Source: Halospina denitrificans
GTDB lineage: Bacteria > Pseudomonadota > Gammaproteobacteria > Pseudomonadales > Oleiphilaceae
NCBI RefSeq assembly: GCF_004364635.1
Contig: NZ_SOAX01000007.1
Span: forward strand, 1 to 64,000
Direction: 5' to 3'
DNA length: 64,000 nt
The notes under the pieces were generated by a model that ran no database searches, was not told where the DNA came from, and was given only the letters and a program-made list of their open reading frames with translations. This document shows, in pieces, positions 44,074 through 54,400 of the stretch (position 1 is the first letter of the stretch; each line of letters starts with the position of its first letter). Both the position numbers and the translations under genes were made by a program.

Positions 44074-45965
44074 TCAGCAGACTCCTCAACCTCTGAGAGT
44101 GTTGCCACCAGCTCTATAGGCCCTTCATAAGGCTTATCAAAAGAAACCCTTAAAGAACAGCGAGTTGATGCTTCAGCTTCCAGATAGACATCTCCTCGGT
44201 AGACCTCCCCCTTATCCGAATCAGTAACCTTCAGGTATTCAGGAGATTGCATACCGGTTGCGCAGAAACGCAGTCTTATGTGACCCGAGTTTTCCGGAGT
44301 AAAATGCACAAGACGTGAAGTAGCGTCCCCTCCGGCATTTTTTTTAACCTGGTTTCGAGTTCCTGAAAGCTTCAACGTTGGACTTGTACCCCGATCACCG
44401 GAACCACCTGATCCATAACCTGAGCCCGGACCTACACCTCCCCCCGGACCTTCTGTGCTTCCTCCTGATCCTCCTTGTCCACCCTGCTCTCCGGAATTCG
44501 GCGACTGGATGGTTTCTCGTTTGCGCTTTCGGGGTTTTGGCTGATATGTAAACTTCTCTGGATCCTCTTCTGCCTCCGGATCAGGAGGACGATCGGTCTT
44601 ACCTCCTTCAGCGAAGAATCTGCTTAGTTCATCCAGCTCAACCGCACCTTCATGACTGACTCCGGTTTTGTCTTTGATCAGCTTCCTTATATCCTGGGCC
44701 AGCTTCTTCATTGCCCGATACGTTCTCTTCCGGAATTCAGCATCCGAAATTCTTTGCGCCGAAAAACCATCATGAGAGGGGTTCTCAAGCCTTTTCAGAA
44801 GCTTTCCCGCTTCATCGTCATCAGGCTCAACAAGTACGATAAAATCTCTGGAACCGGGAAACCTCGCAAGCGCTTCACCGAAGTGTCTCAGGTTGTCAGT
44901 TATGAGCATTCCATTTCTGACAAACCCCACACGCCTGGGCATCTGTTCTTCGGTCAGGAGGGAAACCTTCATTTTCCCCAGATCAGGTATATCCAATACT
45001 TCATGTATGGTCTGGTCAGAAACTAAACATCGATACAGTTGAGCGGCAAACTCAAGGTCTGCTTTGTGCCCACCTTTATCAGCGGCCTCTGTTATCGAAC
45101 TATCAGTAAGAAGCCCCTCAACGGTGTTGTCGTTGACCCTGAATGCCCCCGAGTCCACATGAAAAATCATTTCTCCACGATGGATCGCACAGAAAAAATT
45201 CGAGACGAGAGACGCCGTCATGCGCAATGCCCATTCATCCGTTTCGCGAAAGCCGAGACAGAAAATTGAAGTCCCCAACTCGCTTCTTCTCATCCACTCA
45301 GGAACATTGCCGACATCGGTAACTGCTCGGAATTGTTCGGGTAAACCCCAGTAACCCGTGGCGCGACATTCCTTACCATCCTCATTAATATGAGAAATCA
45401 ACCGTACTTTCCCCTGCGCTGCAAAAACCGGCTCATGAGTATGAGGATCTTCGTACAGCGTCGAGTAAAAAACGGTCTGAAGATCAGAAACAGCGAAAGA
45501 AGCATTCTTGCCGATTCCGAATGATCCACCCGACGTCTCGCTATCCTTGGCACTGACTCCCGAACCTTTCAGCAATGACCTGAACGGAGTTCCGGACTGA
45601 TCGGGGGGGCCGGTCAGTCCCTTCGTGTTGTAATCCGCAATCTTGAGAACCGGAATATCTGTTCTTTTAATGACCTTATTGGCGTTGTTAAAGAATTCGT
45701 GCTCTTTCTCCTGCGTGGCCTGTTTCAGGCATGCCTGAAACGCGCTCTCCAGCTTGGCGAAGGCCGGCACTTCATTTCGATCAATCCACAGAACATCAAA
45801 GGTCATCCTTACGGGAAAGTCTCTGGCTGCATCTCTTGAGTTCTGCCCTGCCTCTCGGGCACAGCTTGAATAAGGGGCATCTCTGAACGTCTCAATACCT
45901 GCGTCACCCAGACCTTCTTCTTCTCCCGCGTCATTCCTCAGAAACTCAAAAGTTGGCGTGCTCAT
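44070..45965 (-). CDS. GHKL/MORC-like ATPase, first gene of operon
   Basis: A 631-aa protein with the GHKL ATP-binding fold: N-box REAGQNSRDA (37-46), the G1 position KIADYNTKGL (108-117) and G2 box SGGSFGIGKNASF (145-157). A helical middle and a basic, proline-rich stretch (KPRKRKRE, about 475) are followed by a long Gly/Ser-rich linker (about 487-525) and a beta-sandwich-like C-terminal domain (VYRGDVYLEAEASTRCSLRV). Related ATPases (MutL-like/MORC) were predicted by comparative genomics to work in restriction systems. It lies 100 bp downstream of leader copy 2 in the same direction. Confidence 0.8.
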   Translation of the reverse strand: MSTPTFEFLRNDAGEEEGLGDAGIETFRDAPYSSCAREAGQNSRDAARDFPVRMTFDVLWIDRNEVPAFAKLESAFQACLKQATQEKEHEFFNNANKVIKRTDIPVLKIADYNTKGLTGPPDQSGTPFRSLLKGSGVSAKDSETSGGSFGIGKNASFAVSDLQTVFYSTLYEDPHTHEPVFAAQGKVRLISHINEDGKECRATGYWGLPEQFRAVTDVGNVPEWMRRSELGTSIFCLGFRETDEWALRMTASLVSNFFCAIHRGEMIFHVDSGAFRVNDNTVEGLLTDSSITEAADKGGHKADLEFAAQLYRCLVSDQTIHEVLDIPDLGKMKVSLLTEEQMPRRVGFVRNGMLITDNLRHFGEALARFPGSRDFIVLVEPDDDEAGKLLKRLENPSHDGFSAQRISDAEFRKRTYRAMKKLAQDIRKLIKDKTGVSHEGAVELDELSRFFAEGGKTDRPPDPEAEEDPEKFTYQPKPRKRKRETIQSPNSGEQGGQGGSGGSTEGPGGGVGPGSGYGSGGSGDRGTSPTLKLSGTRNQVKKNAGGDATSRLVHFTPENSGHIRLRFCATGMQSPEYLKVTDSDKGEVYRGDVYLEAEASTRCSLRVSFDKPYEGPIELVATLSEVEESAE

Positions 45966-46064
45966 TATTCATCAACCTTGATTATCTTGATCTTGCAGTA
46001 AAAGGCTCAGCAGAAATACGACCGAAATCATAAAAGCCATCTATAGTATTACCCGTGCTTGAGA

Positions 46065-46730
46065 TTATTCCGCGATATCTCCGCTGTCCTCATCCACAAC
46101 GTTCGACACAGCTTCCTCTACAGGATCCCGCCGATTAATCTTAGGCGGCGGCGCCACCCAGGCCCGGAGTCTCTGCCCTACCTGCTCATAGAATCGCGGC
46201 ACCGCCGCTTCCAGTTCATCAATGAACACCTTGTTCCCGGCGAAGCGTCCGGCCAGGTCGACCATGTAGAAGACTTCAAACTTCGAGGGCACCACGCTGG
46301 TGGTGTCGGAATCCAGGGCGTTGGCGTCGTTCATCAGTGTTTCCAGTGGCGCCTGGGTTTCCTCGGCGTTGCCGGTGCGGAAGGCTTTCACGAACATGTC
46401 GTTGGTTTCAGCCTTGGTGAGCTGTCGTGTCAGCCAGTTGACCCGGGCTGATGTGCGTTTCTTGTCCTTGGGTGCGCCCAGCTTCATGGAGCAGGAGATG
46501 GTGCGCTTGGTGAGGTTGGCGACCACCTCAATGTCCGTAGCGGCGTGGGGCACGTTCAGCACACAGCGCAGGGCCTGTTCGTTCATCAGGGTCTCGCAGT
46601 CGTCCTTGAGCCGTGCCTGCGGGTCGGTGCGGTGCGCGCGTGAGAGCTTGAGGCCGACGTTCTGGCCCAGCTTGCGGCTCATGAAGGGAATCGAATTACC
46701 GCGACTGACGCACTCCGGCTGCGTGATCAT
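46065..46730 (-). CDS. repeated island leader protein, copy 2 (unknown function)
   Basis: A 221-aa near-identical copy of the protein at 37246-37917; differences are few, with a divergent tail (EEAVSNVVDEDSGDIAE). AAGGA precedes the ATG at the same distance. It lies 100 bp upstream of the GHKL-ATPase gene and is divergent from the ICMT-family gene. High identity suggests recent duplication or gene conversion. No family was recognised. Confidence 0.75.
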   Translation of the reverse strand: MITQPECVSRGNSIPFMSRKLGQNVGLKLSRAHRTDPQARLKDDCETLMNEQALRCVLNVPHAATDIEVVANLTKRTISCSMKLGAPKDKKRTSARVNWLTRQLTKAETNDMFVKAFRTGNAEETQAPLETLMNDANALDSDTTSVVPSKFEVFYMVDLAGRFAGNKVFIDELEAAVPRFYEQVGQRLRAWVAPPPKINRRDPVEEAVSNVVDEDSGDIAE

Positions 46731-46868
46731 TGCGCATTGTCCTTGTTATTGAATCCTGCATCCTGTGCACGCAACAGCCTGCCCGGGGTCAGCCGGGTTT
46801 TGCGGCAGGTGGAATATTTCTTTGAGCGTAGCAGAGATTTTTTGATTGGGGAGAAGTGGTAGCCTCAG
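46121..46868. repeat. large direct repeat, copy 2
   Basis: Same orientation as 37309-38052, covering the leader gene body and about 130 bp upstream. The upstream part is more diverged than the coding part, and the LexA-like box of copy 1 is absent. Confidence 0.8.
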
Positions 46869-46915
46869 GGATGCGTGTCTCACCCTGTCAGCACGACAGT
46901 CAAACAGGAAACACT

Positions 46916-47377
46916 ATGAAATCGCTTGAGTTGAAAATACCGCCACCTGTCGTTGCCCTGACCCTGGCAGCATTGATGTGGCTGGTAACGGTCATGTTTC
47001 CTGCAGCCGATCTGAGCATACCCGGATCGGCCATTGTTTCAGGGGTCATCGCCCTGGTGGGCTTTGCGATCGCACTCGCTGGGGTGCTGCAATTCTGGAA
47101 GGCCGGGACGACGATCAATCCCCATATTCCGCACAAAACGGCTCACCTGGTTGACACTGGCATCTATCGTCTAAGCCGAAACCCGATGTATCTGGGGCTT
47201 TTGCTCGTGCTTCTGGCGCTGGGAATTTACCTTGGCAACATACTCACTCTGCTGGCTTTGCCCGCATTTGTGCTGTACATAAACCGGTTTCAGATCCTGC
47301 CGGAGGAGCGGCTGATGCGGAAACACTTTGGTCCGGCCTTCGAGACTTACGCGGCAAAGGTGCGGCGCTGGGTTTAA
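46916..47377 (+). CDS. isoprenylcysteine carboxyl methyltransferase family membrane protein
   Basis: A 153-aa membrane protein of the ICMT/PEMT-like family (SAM-dependent methyltransferases). It has about four hydrophobic segments and the family C-terminal block: GIYRLSRNPMYLGL (about 98-111) and PEERLMRKHFGPAFETYAAKVRRW (end, in order PEE...FG...Y...V.RW). AGGAA lies five bases before the ATG at 46916. Bacterial substrates are unknown (lipids or small molecules). It is a cargo gene between leader copy 2 and the DUF429 gene. Confidence 0.85.
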   Translation: MKSLELKIPPPVVALTLAALMWLVTVMFPAADLSIPGSAIVSGVIALVGFAIALAGVLQFWKAGTTINPHIPHKTAHLVDTGIYRLSRNPMYLGLLLVLLALGIYLGNILTLLALPAFVLYINRFQILPEERLMRKHFGPAFETYAAKVRRWV

Positions 47378-47414
47378 CGTTCGGGGCCGATGGCGGGATG
47401 GGCTTTACCTAAAG

Positions 47415-48158
47415 TCACCACTTAACGGGGTCACGCACCCATATCCACCCTTCCTTAAGGGTCGGTGCATGATTGTTCGGTGGCATGGCTTTGCCAGTCA
47501 GAAAGTCCTGAGCCGCAAGCAGGCAGATCACGGCATCCAGTGCATCGGACTTGCTCTCCATGGCCGGAATCGGCGCATCGATCTGGATGAGGGAACCAAC
47601 GGATTGGGCCACGCGCTCTCGCGCTGCCTGTCCGTTGGCCGCCTTGTATCCGGTGCTTTCAATACCATGCGCCACCAGAGTAGCTGCGGGATACACTTCG
47701 ATGGCGCGTAGCCCGTCAAATGCCGGATTCCAAGCCAGTGTAATCGGGCATTGCAGTAGGTGGCGCACAGATTCCAACAGCTCAAGCGCAGCGTGCGCGG
47801 TTCGCGCGATCCGATCCGCCCCCACATCCAGGGATTGTTTACCGATTCGCTCGCGGATGAATCGGTCGGTTTCCCGTCGAAACAGATCGTTGGCGGTTCC
47901 GTTCAGTGGCTCACCGGCGTTGTGAGTGGCCAACTGTTGCGCCATGGGGTCCGGCCAACCCAGCGGGGCGTCCAGAGCCAGCAGGGTCGGGCCGCTTCGG
48001 TGGGTGAGCCAGTCGGCAATGGCCTTAGCCGGGGGGAGCTCCCTGGTTCCCAGAACGGCTTTCTCGACAACGGCGCCCTGCTCTGAAAATGTGCCGAAGG
48101 CATAGCCCATGTTTCTGGGGTCGGTGGCGCAGTCCACGCCGATGAGGTTGATGGTCAT
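47415..48158 (-). CDS. DUF429 family protein (predicted RNase H-like nuclease)
   Basis: A 247-aa protein opening with IGVDCATDPRNMGYAFG, the first strand of a ribonuclease-H-like fold with its Asp, then LLALDAPLGWPDP (second acidic strand) and SKSDALDAVICLLAA (C-terminal acidic helix). DUF429 is predicted to be a nuclease; the substrate is unknown. It lies 6 bp after the phosphoesterase gene. A 36-codon N-terminal fragment of a close paralogue stands at 59946-60056. Confidence 0.82.
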   Translation of the reverse strand: MTINLIGVDCATDPRNMGYAFGTFSEQGAVVEKAVLGTRELPPAKAIADWLTHRSGPTLLALDAPLGWPDPMAQQLATHNAGEPLNGTANDLFRRETDRFIRERIGKQSLDVGADRIARTAHAALELLESVRHLLQCPITLAWNPAFDGLRAIEVYPAATLVAHGIESTGYKAANGQAARERVAQSVGSLIQIDAPIPAMESKSDALDAVICLLAAQDFLTGKAMPPNNHAPTLKEGWIWVRDPVKW

Positions 48159-48164
48159 GTGGGG

Positions 48165-48656
48165 TTACTTGCGCTTGCGGGGTTTGGAGACATCCAGTTC
48201 CTGGATATGACCTTGCACGCCGCTGTCGGTGACACGCAGCCGCCCGACCGTGACCGGTAGACTGAAACGGCGTGGGCCGGCACTGCCGGGATTGAAATAG
48301 AGCACGCCCTCTTTGGTCTCGTTGAAGGGTTTGTGGGAGTGCCCGAAAAGGATCACATCACAGGGGTTGTCCGGGAGCAGGGTCGGGATGTCCTGATGGC
48401 GATGCACCATCTGAATACGTAGGCCGTTAACAGTGATTTCCTGAGTTTCGGGATAGGCCATGGCCCAGTCGCCCTGATCCACATTCCCGCGTATGGCCAC
48501 CACCTGCGCCTGCTCGCTCAGCGTATCCATGACCTCTGGCTTGCCGATGTCACCCACGGGAAGGATCAGCTCGCAATCGGCCAATGCGGCCAGCGCTTCT
48601 GGCCTCGCCTGGCCGTGGGTGTCGGAAATGACGCCAATATCGGTGTTGATGCGCAC
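48165..48656 (-). CDS. YfcE-type metallophosphoesterase
   Basis: A 163-aa calcineurin-like phosphodiesterase. Metal ligands appear in IGVISDTHGQ (DxH), LPVGDIGKP (GD), IRGNVDQGD (GNxD), VHRHQ and FGHSHKPF (GHxH). Family members hydrolyse small phosphodiesters. The start is set at GTG 48656, with GGGAG nine bases upstream; the longer frame from 48749 carries about 30 unrelated residues and overlaps the DUF488 remnant. It probably forms an operon with the DUF429 gene. Confidence 0.85.
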   Translation of the reverse strand: MRINTDIGVISDTHGQARPEALAALADCELILPVGDIGKPEVMDTLSEQAQVVAIRGNVDQGDWAMAYPETQEITVNGLRIQMVHRHQDIPTLLPDNPCDVILFGHSHKPFNETKEGVLYFNPGSAGPRRFSLPVTVGRLRVTDSGVQGHIQELDVSKPRKRK

Positions 48657-48708
48657 GGTGTCTTTCTCCCAATCCGGATGGACGATTCTGCCACGAACCC
48701 CTAAAACA

Positions 48709-48924
48709 TCACGAGCCCACCCAGAGGTGCTCAACCCTTGTCCCGGCAATGGACTCGAGCCGCTCGGCGATCAGCATCCGGTGGCATTGCACCGGGTCGC
48801 GCTCGCAGCAAATGACGCAGGGCGACTCCTTCAGGGTTCTTTGAATTACTGAAGCGAAAGAATCCAGAAAGAGATTGGTCTGAGGTTGCCGATCAATTGG
48901 AATCCCTAGGCTGAATACCCCGAC
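48709..48924 (-). pseudogene. DUF488 family protein, C-terminal remnant
   Basis: An open stretch of 71 codons with no start codon, bounded upstream by a stop. It reads GVFSLGIPIDRQPQT, then SPCVICCERDPVQCHRMLIAERL and the end VEHLWVG. The CCERDPxQCHR block is the hallmark of DUF488 proteins (the larger group, unlike the YeaO-type at 11664). The N-terminal half is missing, so it is a relic. It lies just before the effector-like gene. Confidence 0.75.
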
Positions 48925-49029
48925 TCATCGCCTGATCCGCCTCGCTGATTATGGACAGGCCAGGGCTTTTACGGGTAACCTTTTATCCGATCAAAGGAGA
49001 CTGAAGCCACCTCTAGGGAGAGAGTATTC

Positions 49030-50055
49030 ATGCCTGAAGTCAGGTTTGCCCGTTCAACGCGCCGCCCCAGTGACATCGTTGGTGACGATCCTGAAACCCT
49101 GAAGCAGTTCTGCTCCGTCAATGGCCTCGGAGAGCACGCGCTTCTTGCCGAAGGACGCGCCTATTCGTTGGATACTGGGAGAAGCGGAACGAAACATGTC
49201 GTGAGACGACTTAATAACCTGTCCCTGCCTGAGCGCAGGAATGCTGCTAACGCCGCAGCTTCTATGGGTGACGACGTCCATGCACTGGCAGCCTTTATGG
49301 AGGAAAATCTCTCTGGGTACGACCTCGAGCGGATTAATAGCGCCGTCAATGCGAGTTCCGGCGCTGCTCATGCGCGGCTGAATGGATTCCAACAGGCCGT
49401 TGCCGATTACCAGAAGCAATTGATTGATCTCCAGGAGTCATACCGGCGTCACCCTGGGCCCGGAAGAGGTGCCTATTTGGAAAAGCTACGCCGTCAGAGC
49501 CGGCAGGCCTATCAAAAACTCGAGGCACGCTACAGCGCTGAATTGAAGCGATTTGCGCCGGAGACAATGCGGGCCAAGAATAAGGGCAATGCACTCAGTA
49601 ACGCCGAGCGTGGGATACTACTGGCGGAGCGAAGCGCAAGCCCTGCCAAGGCCGATCCGCGTCTGAACGTGGCGGATACCGTTCAAGCCGATCGGATGGG
49701 CGTCCTGTCCCGCGGTTTCAATTACCTGGGCAAAATAGCGACAGTTGCTGACGGCGCATTCCGAGTCGGTAAAGTCAAGGCCACCTATGATGAAGGCGGC
49801 AACTGGTTGAAAGAGAGCTCCCGCCAGATGACTGGTTTTGGTTTTGGAGGGGTGGCTGGCATTTACGCAGGCAAAGCCGCAATTGCTGGTGGAGCAGCGT
49901 TTGCTACGAGTGTGGGACTGATGGCTGCTGGCCCTGTGGGGTGGGTTGCGCTTGGTGTGATTCTTGTCGCTGGAACGTTAGTTGGCCTGGGCGTTGGCTA
50001 TTATGCAGACCAGTTCGGTAAATACATAGCAGAGCTTATTTGGGAATTTGGTTAA
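49030..50055 (+). CDS. putative toxic effector with glycine-zipper C-terminus
   Basis: A 341-aa protein with a soluble, helical N-terminal two thirds (coiled-coil-like about 115-175) and a C-terminal glycine-rich hydrophobic part (GFGFGGVAGIYAGKAAIAGG, VGLMAAGPVGWVALGVILVAG), ending in a short amphipathic helix. There is no signal peptide. This layout and the overlapping small membrane gene downstream recall pore-forming type VI secretion effectors of the Tse4 kind with membrane immunity proteins; this is inference. No VgrG or PAAR gene is present here. A similar, frameshifted gene lies at 57020. Confidence 0.55.
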   Translation: MPEVRFARSTRRPSDIVGDDPETLKQFCSVNGLGEHALLAEGRAYSLDTGRSGTKHVVRRLNNLSLPERRNAANAAASMGDDVHALAAFMEENLSGYDLERINSAVNASSGAAHARLNGFQQAVADYQKQLIDLQESYRRHPGPGRGAYLEKLRRQSRQAYQKLEARYSAELKRFAPETMRAKNKGNALSNAERGILLAERSASPAKADPRLNVADTVQADRMGVLSRGFNYLGKIATVADGAFRVGKVKATYDEGGNWLKESSRQMTGFGFGGVAGIYAGKAAIAGGAAFATSVGLMAAGPVGWVALGVILVAGTLVGLGVGYYADQFGKYIAELIWEFG

Positions 50056-50426
50056 TGGATTTGTTGGTGGAAAATGGAGAAGGCATCTTTGCCGTTATTA
50101 CGTTGATAGCAACCTTGACCATGTGCATTTCTTGGTTGATTTTTGCACGTTTATCCATGGTCCGGATTGAGAAAGAAATAGCGCATGATGGAATGCAACG
50201 CCCCTGTCCTTGGGATGGGGTCGGTGGTCGCGCTGTTTGGTATGCTTTCGCAATTGGTCTGCCAATAAGTTCCTTTAACCCAACCGCTGACCCCCTAATC
50301 AATGTGCCGCTAGTGCGGCGCTACGCCAAGCCCATCGATCGTACACTGGGACTCTTGCTCGTCATCTCCGGCGGTGTTTCAGTCGTTCTAATCCTGATGG
50401 GAGCGCTGGTTTTCGATTTTTATTAA
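50055..50426 (+). CDS. putative membrane immunity protein
   Basis: A 123-aa protein with two to three TM segments (IFAVITLIATLTMCISWLIF; GLLLVISGGVSVVLILMGAL) and a loop with VPLVRRYAKPIDRTLG. Its ATG overlaps the stop of the effector-like gene (TAATG), so the two are translationally coupled. A protein of the same layout follows the second effector-like gene (57968). An immunity role is inferred from this pairing. Confidence 0.55.
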   Translation: MDLLVENGEGIFAVITLIATLTMCISWLIFARLSMVRIEKEIAHDGMQRPCPWDGVGGRAVWYAFAIGLPISSFNPTADPLINVPLVRRYAKPIDRTLGLLLVISGGVSVVLILMGALVFDFY

Positions 50427-50503
50427 CGGGTGCGACGCTGAAACGCTACCAGGGACAGACCTATGATGACGTCGCATAAACAAATGCGCTGAAAGGGATT
50501 TCG

Positions 50504-50848
50504 GTGCAGTATCTAAAGTCGAGCCAGCGGTTTCTTTCCGTCTGTTTTCTCGCCGTAACTGTGTCTTCGTGCACTGACGGGGACCCTAAAGACGAGTCAA
50601 CGTACAACCGGCTCTGCCGGATCTACGAAGATGTCGGATCGCTTGCCATTGAGCGAGAGCAGAAGCGTGTGAGGATTTTCGACCGGGTTTACGAGGAACT
50701 CCCTGCCCTCTCGGAACTGTATTTCTCAGGTATCCTTAATGCCGAACGGGATAGGCGATACGATTTCCTTCAACGGGTAGTAAAAGTCCATACGGGTAAT
50801 CCTGATTGGAAATGCCAGTCCTTCCAGTCTTTCTATGCCAATGGCTAG
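50504..50848 (+). CDS. small lipoprotein, unknown function
   Basis: A 114-aa protein starting at GTG 50504, with a signal sequence and lipobox-like VSSC (about 20-23). The rest is a small helical domain with two further cysteines (LCRIYED and WKCQSF). It follows the immunity-like gene by 78 bp and may be part of the same conflict cassette. No family was recognised. Confidence 0.5.
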   Translation: MQYLKSSQRFLSVCFLAVTVSSCTDGDPKDESTYNRLCRIYEDVGSLAIEREQKRVRIFDRVYEELPALSELYFSGILNAERDRRYDFLQRVVKVHTGNPDWKCQSFQSFYANG

Positions 50849-50871
50849 GACATGCTCCGAAAACTGCGACG

Positions 50872-51294
50872 TCATTCAACGGATGGTCTACGGCGTTCGG
50901 ATTTGGAAACGAACCATACCGTTGCAACAAAGATCAGCGCGTTGAAGACCATTACCGATAAGGCTTCGATCGGCGTAAGGGCGGGGAATTGGTAGGGCTC
51001 CACTGTGTCCGGTACAACGTGCAGCAATGCCAGAAACATCACAGAGGAAAGGCCCGCGAGCAAAGCCAATGCGAGCATCACCGTTTTATTGGAAAGGCTA
51101 ACCAGGCCGGATGATAGTCTTGTCACTATCAGGCAGCTGATGATGGTTGCTGCTGCATTGCCTCCCAGCTGCCCTTTTATGCCCAGCCAGATATCAACGG
51201 TTATGGAAACTGCGGACAGTAGATTAAGCAGCAGGAAATAGACGATTCCCAGTCCCGCTGTCTTCAATAGGCGCTCTCTCGTTTGCAGGGCCAT
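50872..51294 (-). CDS. membrane protein, unknown function
   Basis: A 140-aa protein with four hydrophobic segments (GIVYFLLLNLLSAV, AATIISCLIVT, VMLALALLAGLSSVMFLALL, LSVMVFNALIFVATVWFV) and a basic tail. The ATG at 51294 is seven bases after AAGGAG. It lies between the effector cassette and the helicase gene. No family was recognised. Confidence 0.6.
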   Translation of the reverse strand: MALQTRERLLKTAGLGIVYFLLLNLLSAVSITVDIWLGIKGQLGGNAAATIISCLIVTRLSSGLVSLSNKTVMLALALLAGLSSVMFLALLHVVPDTVEPYQFPALTPIEALSVMVFNALIFVATVWFVSKSERRRPSVE

Positions 51295-51443
51295 TACGTC
51301 GCTCCTTGACTGATGACTTGTCATGCCTCGCAACCACACTGGTGACTTTCAGATGATTCACACAGGTTACAGAACATGCCTCGCGTTGGATGTTAATCCT
51401 GGCAAGCCTCCGACAATCAGGACGCAAGAGCAATAAGCCGGAA

Positions 51444-54400
51444 TCACTGCCCCCGAAGCACACTGAATGCCTCATACAGCCGAGGCGGCAATGGGTATTG
51501 CAGGCGCCATGTAATGCTCATGGGCTTTTCGCCGCGATAGTCCTCGAAGGTGACTGGGCCGCAGGCGCGGAAGGCGTGGTCTTTGGTTTCCTGAACAAAG
51601 AGCTGAAAGGTCCAGGGGCTGTCTGGACCATCACCCTGGTTGATGTAGCGGCGTCCCACGGGTGTGTTCGGGCCGGCTGAGTTCTGGCTCTGCCAGTGGA
51701 ACCGTTCGGGGCTGATGGCGTAGTCGTCGTAGGCCACGCCTTCGTGCTTGGCCGAGGACTTGTCGAGGGTGACGAACATCAGTTCCGTCTGCCGGTCATG
51801 GAGCCGCACTACACCTTCTTGGGACCTCTTGCGCTTGTCTTCTGTCAGGAATCCCACGGCGGTAAGCACTTCACGGCGGCTATAGCGCGCGTGCAGTTTC
51901 AGCGGTGTGTCATCCAGCCCCGGCAGGGGTTGGTAATGGGTGTGTGCCTGGGCTTCGAGGGAATTTGCCAACTCGCTCAGTTCCCGGCAGCACGGTGGCG
52001 CTTTCGCAAGGCGTTGCAGGAAATCCCTGGCAGAGCCTGTCTGCTGGTCCTGGCTGTCGATCTGGTACGCGAGCATCTGCAGGCGCAGGCGTTCCTGTTC
52101 GTTCTGGATTCGGTAACCGGCTGGGTCTTCGGCCACCTGTTCCAGAAGTTGCAGTTGCTCGGCGTCATCAACATGCAACAGGGCACTGAAGCGTTTGCTG
52201 AAATAGCTTTCCCCCTCGGCCTGGGGTTCGTATTCCAGCAGGCCGGCGGCTCTCTGGAGGTTGACCCATCCCCGGTTATTGCCGGACCCCACCGTGTAGA
52301 TATCCGCCAGCTCCAGTTGCTGATCATGCAGGAATCCGCCCAGAGTGAGGGATGCTGTCCCTTCCAGTGCCGCGTAAGCCCGCAGCTCCGTTTTCAGCCG
52401 GCGCCAGTTCTGGTTGACCGCATCCTTCAGGCTGCGCAGCACCTGTTCACGCGCCTGTTTCTGGAGCTGAATGTGGCACCCGGACGGAAGTTTTCCAAAG
52501 CCCTTCTCCACGCCCTCCAGAATCTCGCGGCGGGACAGGCCGGTAATGGAGCGGTAGAGCACATCAAAACGGAAGCCTTCCTGGAACTGGCCAACGAAAT
52601 CCAGGATCAGGCAGTTGTCTTTGTCGTCATGCAGTCTGAGGCCGCGCCCGATCTGCTGCTGGAAAATGGTCGGGCTCTGGGTCGGACGCAACAACAGCAG
52701 GGTGTCCACAAACGGGAGGTCGACACCTTCGTTGTAGAGATCGACGGTAACGAGGACGTTGACCTGTCGTGTTTCGAGCTGCTTCTGGGCCGATTGGCGG
52801 GTCTCGGTATCCGTTTCACCCGTCACCAGCATCGCGGGAATGTTCGCTCTGTTGAACTGCTCCACCATGAAGTGCGCGTGCGCAATGGAGACGCAGAACG
52901 CCAGGGCGCGGCACTGGGCGATATCCCCCACCAGCTGATGCCAGTTCTGGATGACGGTGCGTGCCCGGGCGTCGTTGCCGGTGAGGATGTTGTCCAGTTG
53001 CTGTTGTTCAAGGCCGGGCCTGGACCAGTCGACACTGCGGTAATCCTCGCCGTCGTCGCAGGCATAGTATTCAAAGGGGGCGAGCAGTTGCAGGTCCAGC
53101 GCATGCCACAGGCGAAGCTGCACCGCCGGGGTACCGTCCGGGCGGTTGTCGAAATGGCGGAGGATGTCGCGGCCGTCCTTGCGTTCCGGGGTTGCGGTAA
53201 GACCCAGCAGGACCCTGGGTGCAATGTCCGAGACGAAGCGCTCGAACTGCCGGGCTTCAATGTGGTGGCATTCGTCCACCACCACGGCGCGCCAGTAGTC
53301 GCTGCCCAGCGCATTGAGCAGGCCCTGGCTCTGCAGGCTCTGGATGGTGGCAAACAGGTGTTGATGGTCCCCGGGGCTATGGTGGCCTGAGAGCAGTTCC
53401 CCGAAATCCGGCGCACGCAGGACCTGACGGTAGGTCGCCATTGCCTGCTGCAGGATCTCGATGCGGTGAGCCACGAACAGAAGGCGCGGATGACCGCCCT
53501 CCTTCCGAGCCAATGCGCGATAATCAAACGCCGCCATCACGGTTTTTCCCGTGCCGGTGGCGGCAACCAGCAGGTTCCGGCTCCGGCCGTGGATCCGTTC
53601 GGTTTCGAGCTGTTCGAGGATGTCTTCCTGGAACGGTTTGGGTTGCAGCTCAAAGAACGTTGGGTTGGCGATGGGGCCGGGCTGGCCGGACTCGCGTTTC
53701 AGCGCTTCGCGCAGCACACGTTGGTGATCGGTATTGGCCGGGTCGTAGGGCTGGAACTCATTGTCTTCCCACAAGGATTCAAAATGCGCCTTCGCCCGGT
53801 TGAAAAGGGCGGCCTGACCACTTTCCGTGAACTTCACCGTCCATTCCAGACCACCCATCAGGGCCGCACCGGAGAGGTTGGCGCTACCCACGTAGGCGGA
53901 ACCGAAGCCGGTGTCGCGCCCGAAGATCCAGGCCTTGGCGTGCAGCCGCGTTCGCCGCCCGTCCAGTGAGACACGCACTTCGCAGTTAGGCAGTTCCGCC
54001 AGCATGTCCAGCGCTTTCTGTTCCGTTGCGCCGACATAGGTTGTGGTCAGAACACGGACCCTTGCCTGGCTATTGCCGTGTGCGTCGGCAGCGGTGATAC
54101 GGCGCAGCACATCAATAACCTTGCGAACCCCGGACACCGTGATAAAGCTGACCAGGATATCGACCTGGTTGCAGCCGGCCAGCTCAGCGCTCAGTTCGTG
54201 CAGCAGTGGTGGTGAATCCCTTCCGGCGGTGAAGAGCCAGGGTTGCGAAAGGCTGATTCGGGGAATCTCGGGTTGCAGGTTGGGTTCCGATAAGGCGGTG
54301 AGTCGCTCGGGTGGCTCCTCCAGAAGATCCGGATTCGTGGTGGTTTCTTCCTGCTGGAGACGGGACCGGACGTATACCAACAGCTCATTGATGAGCCGCA

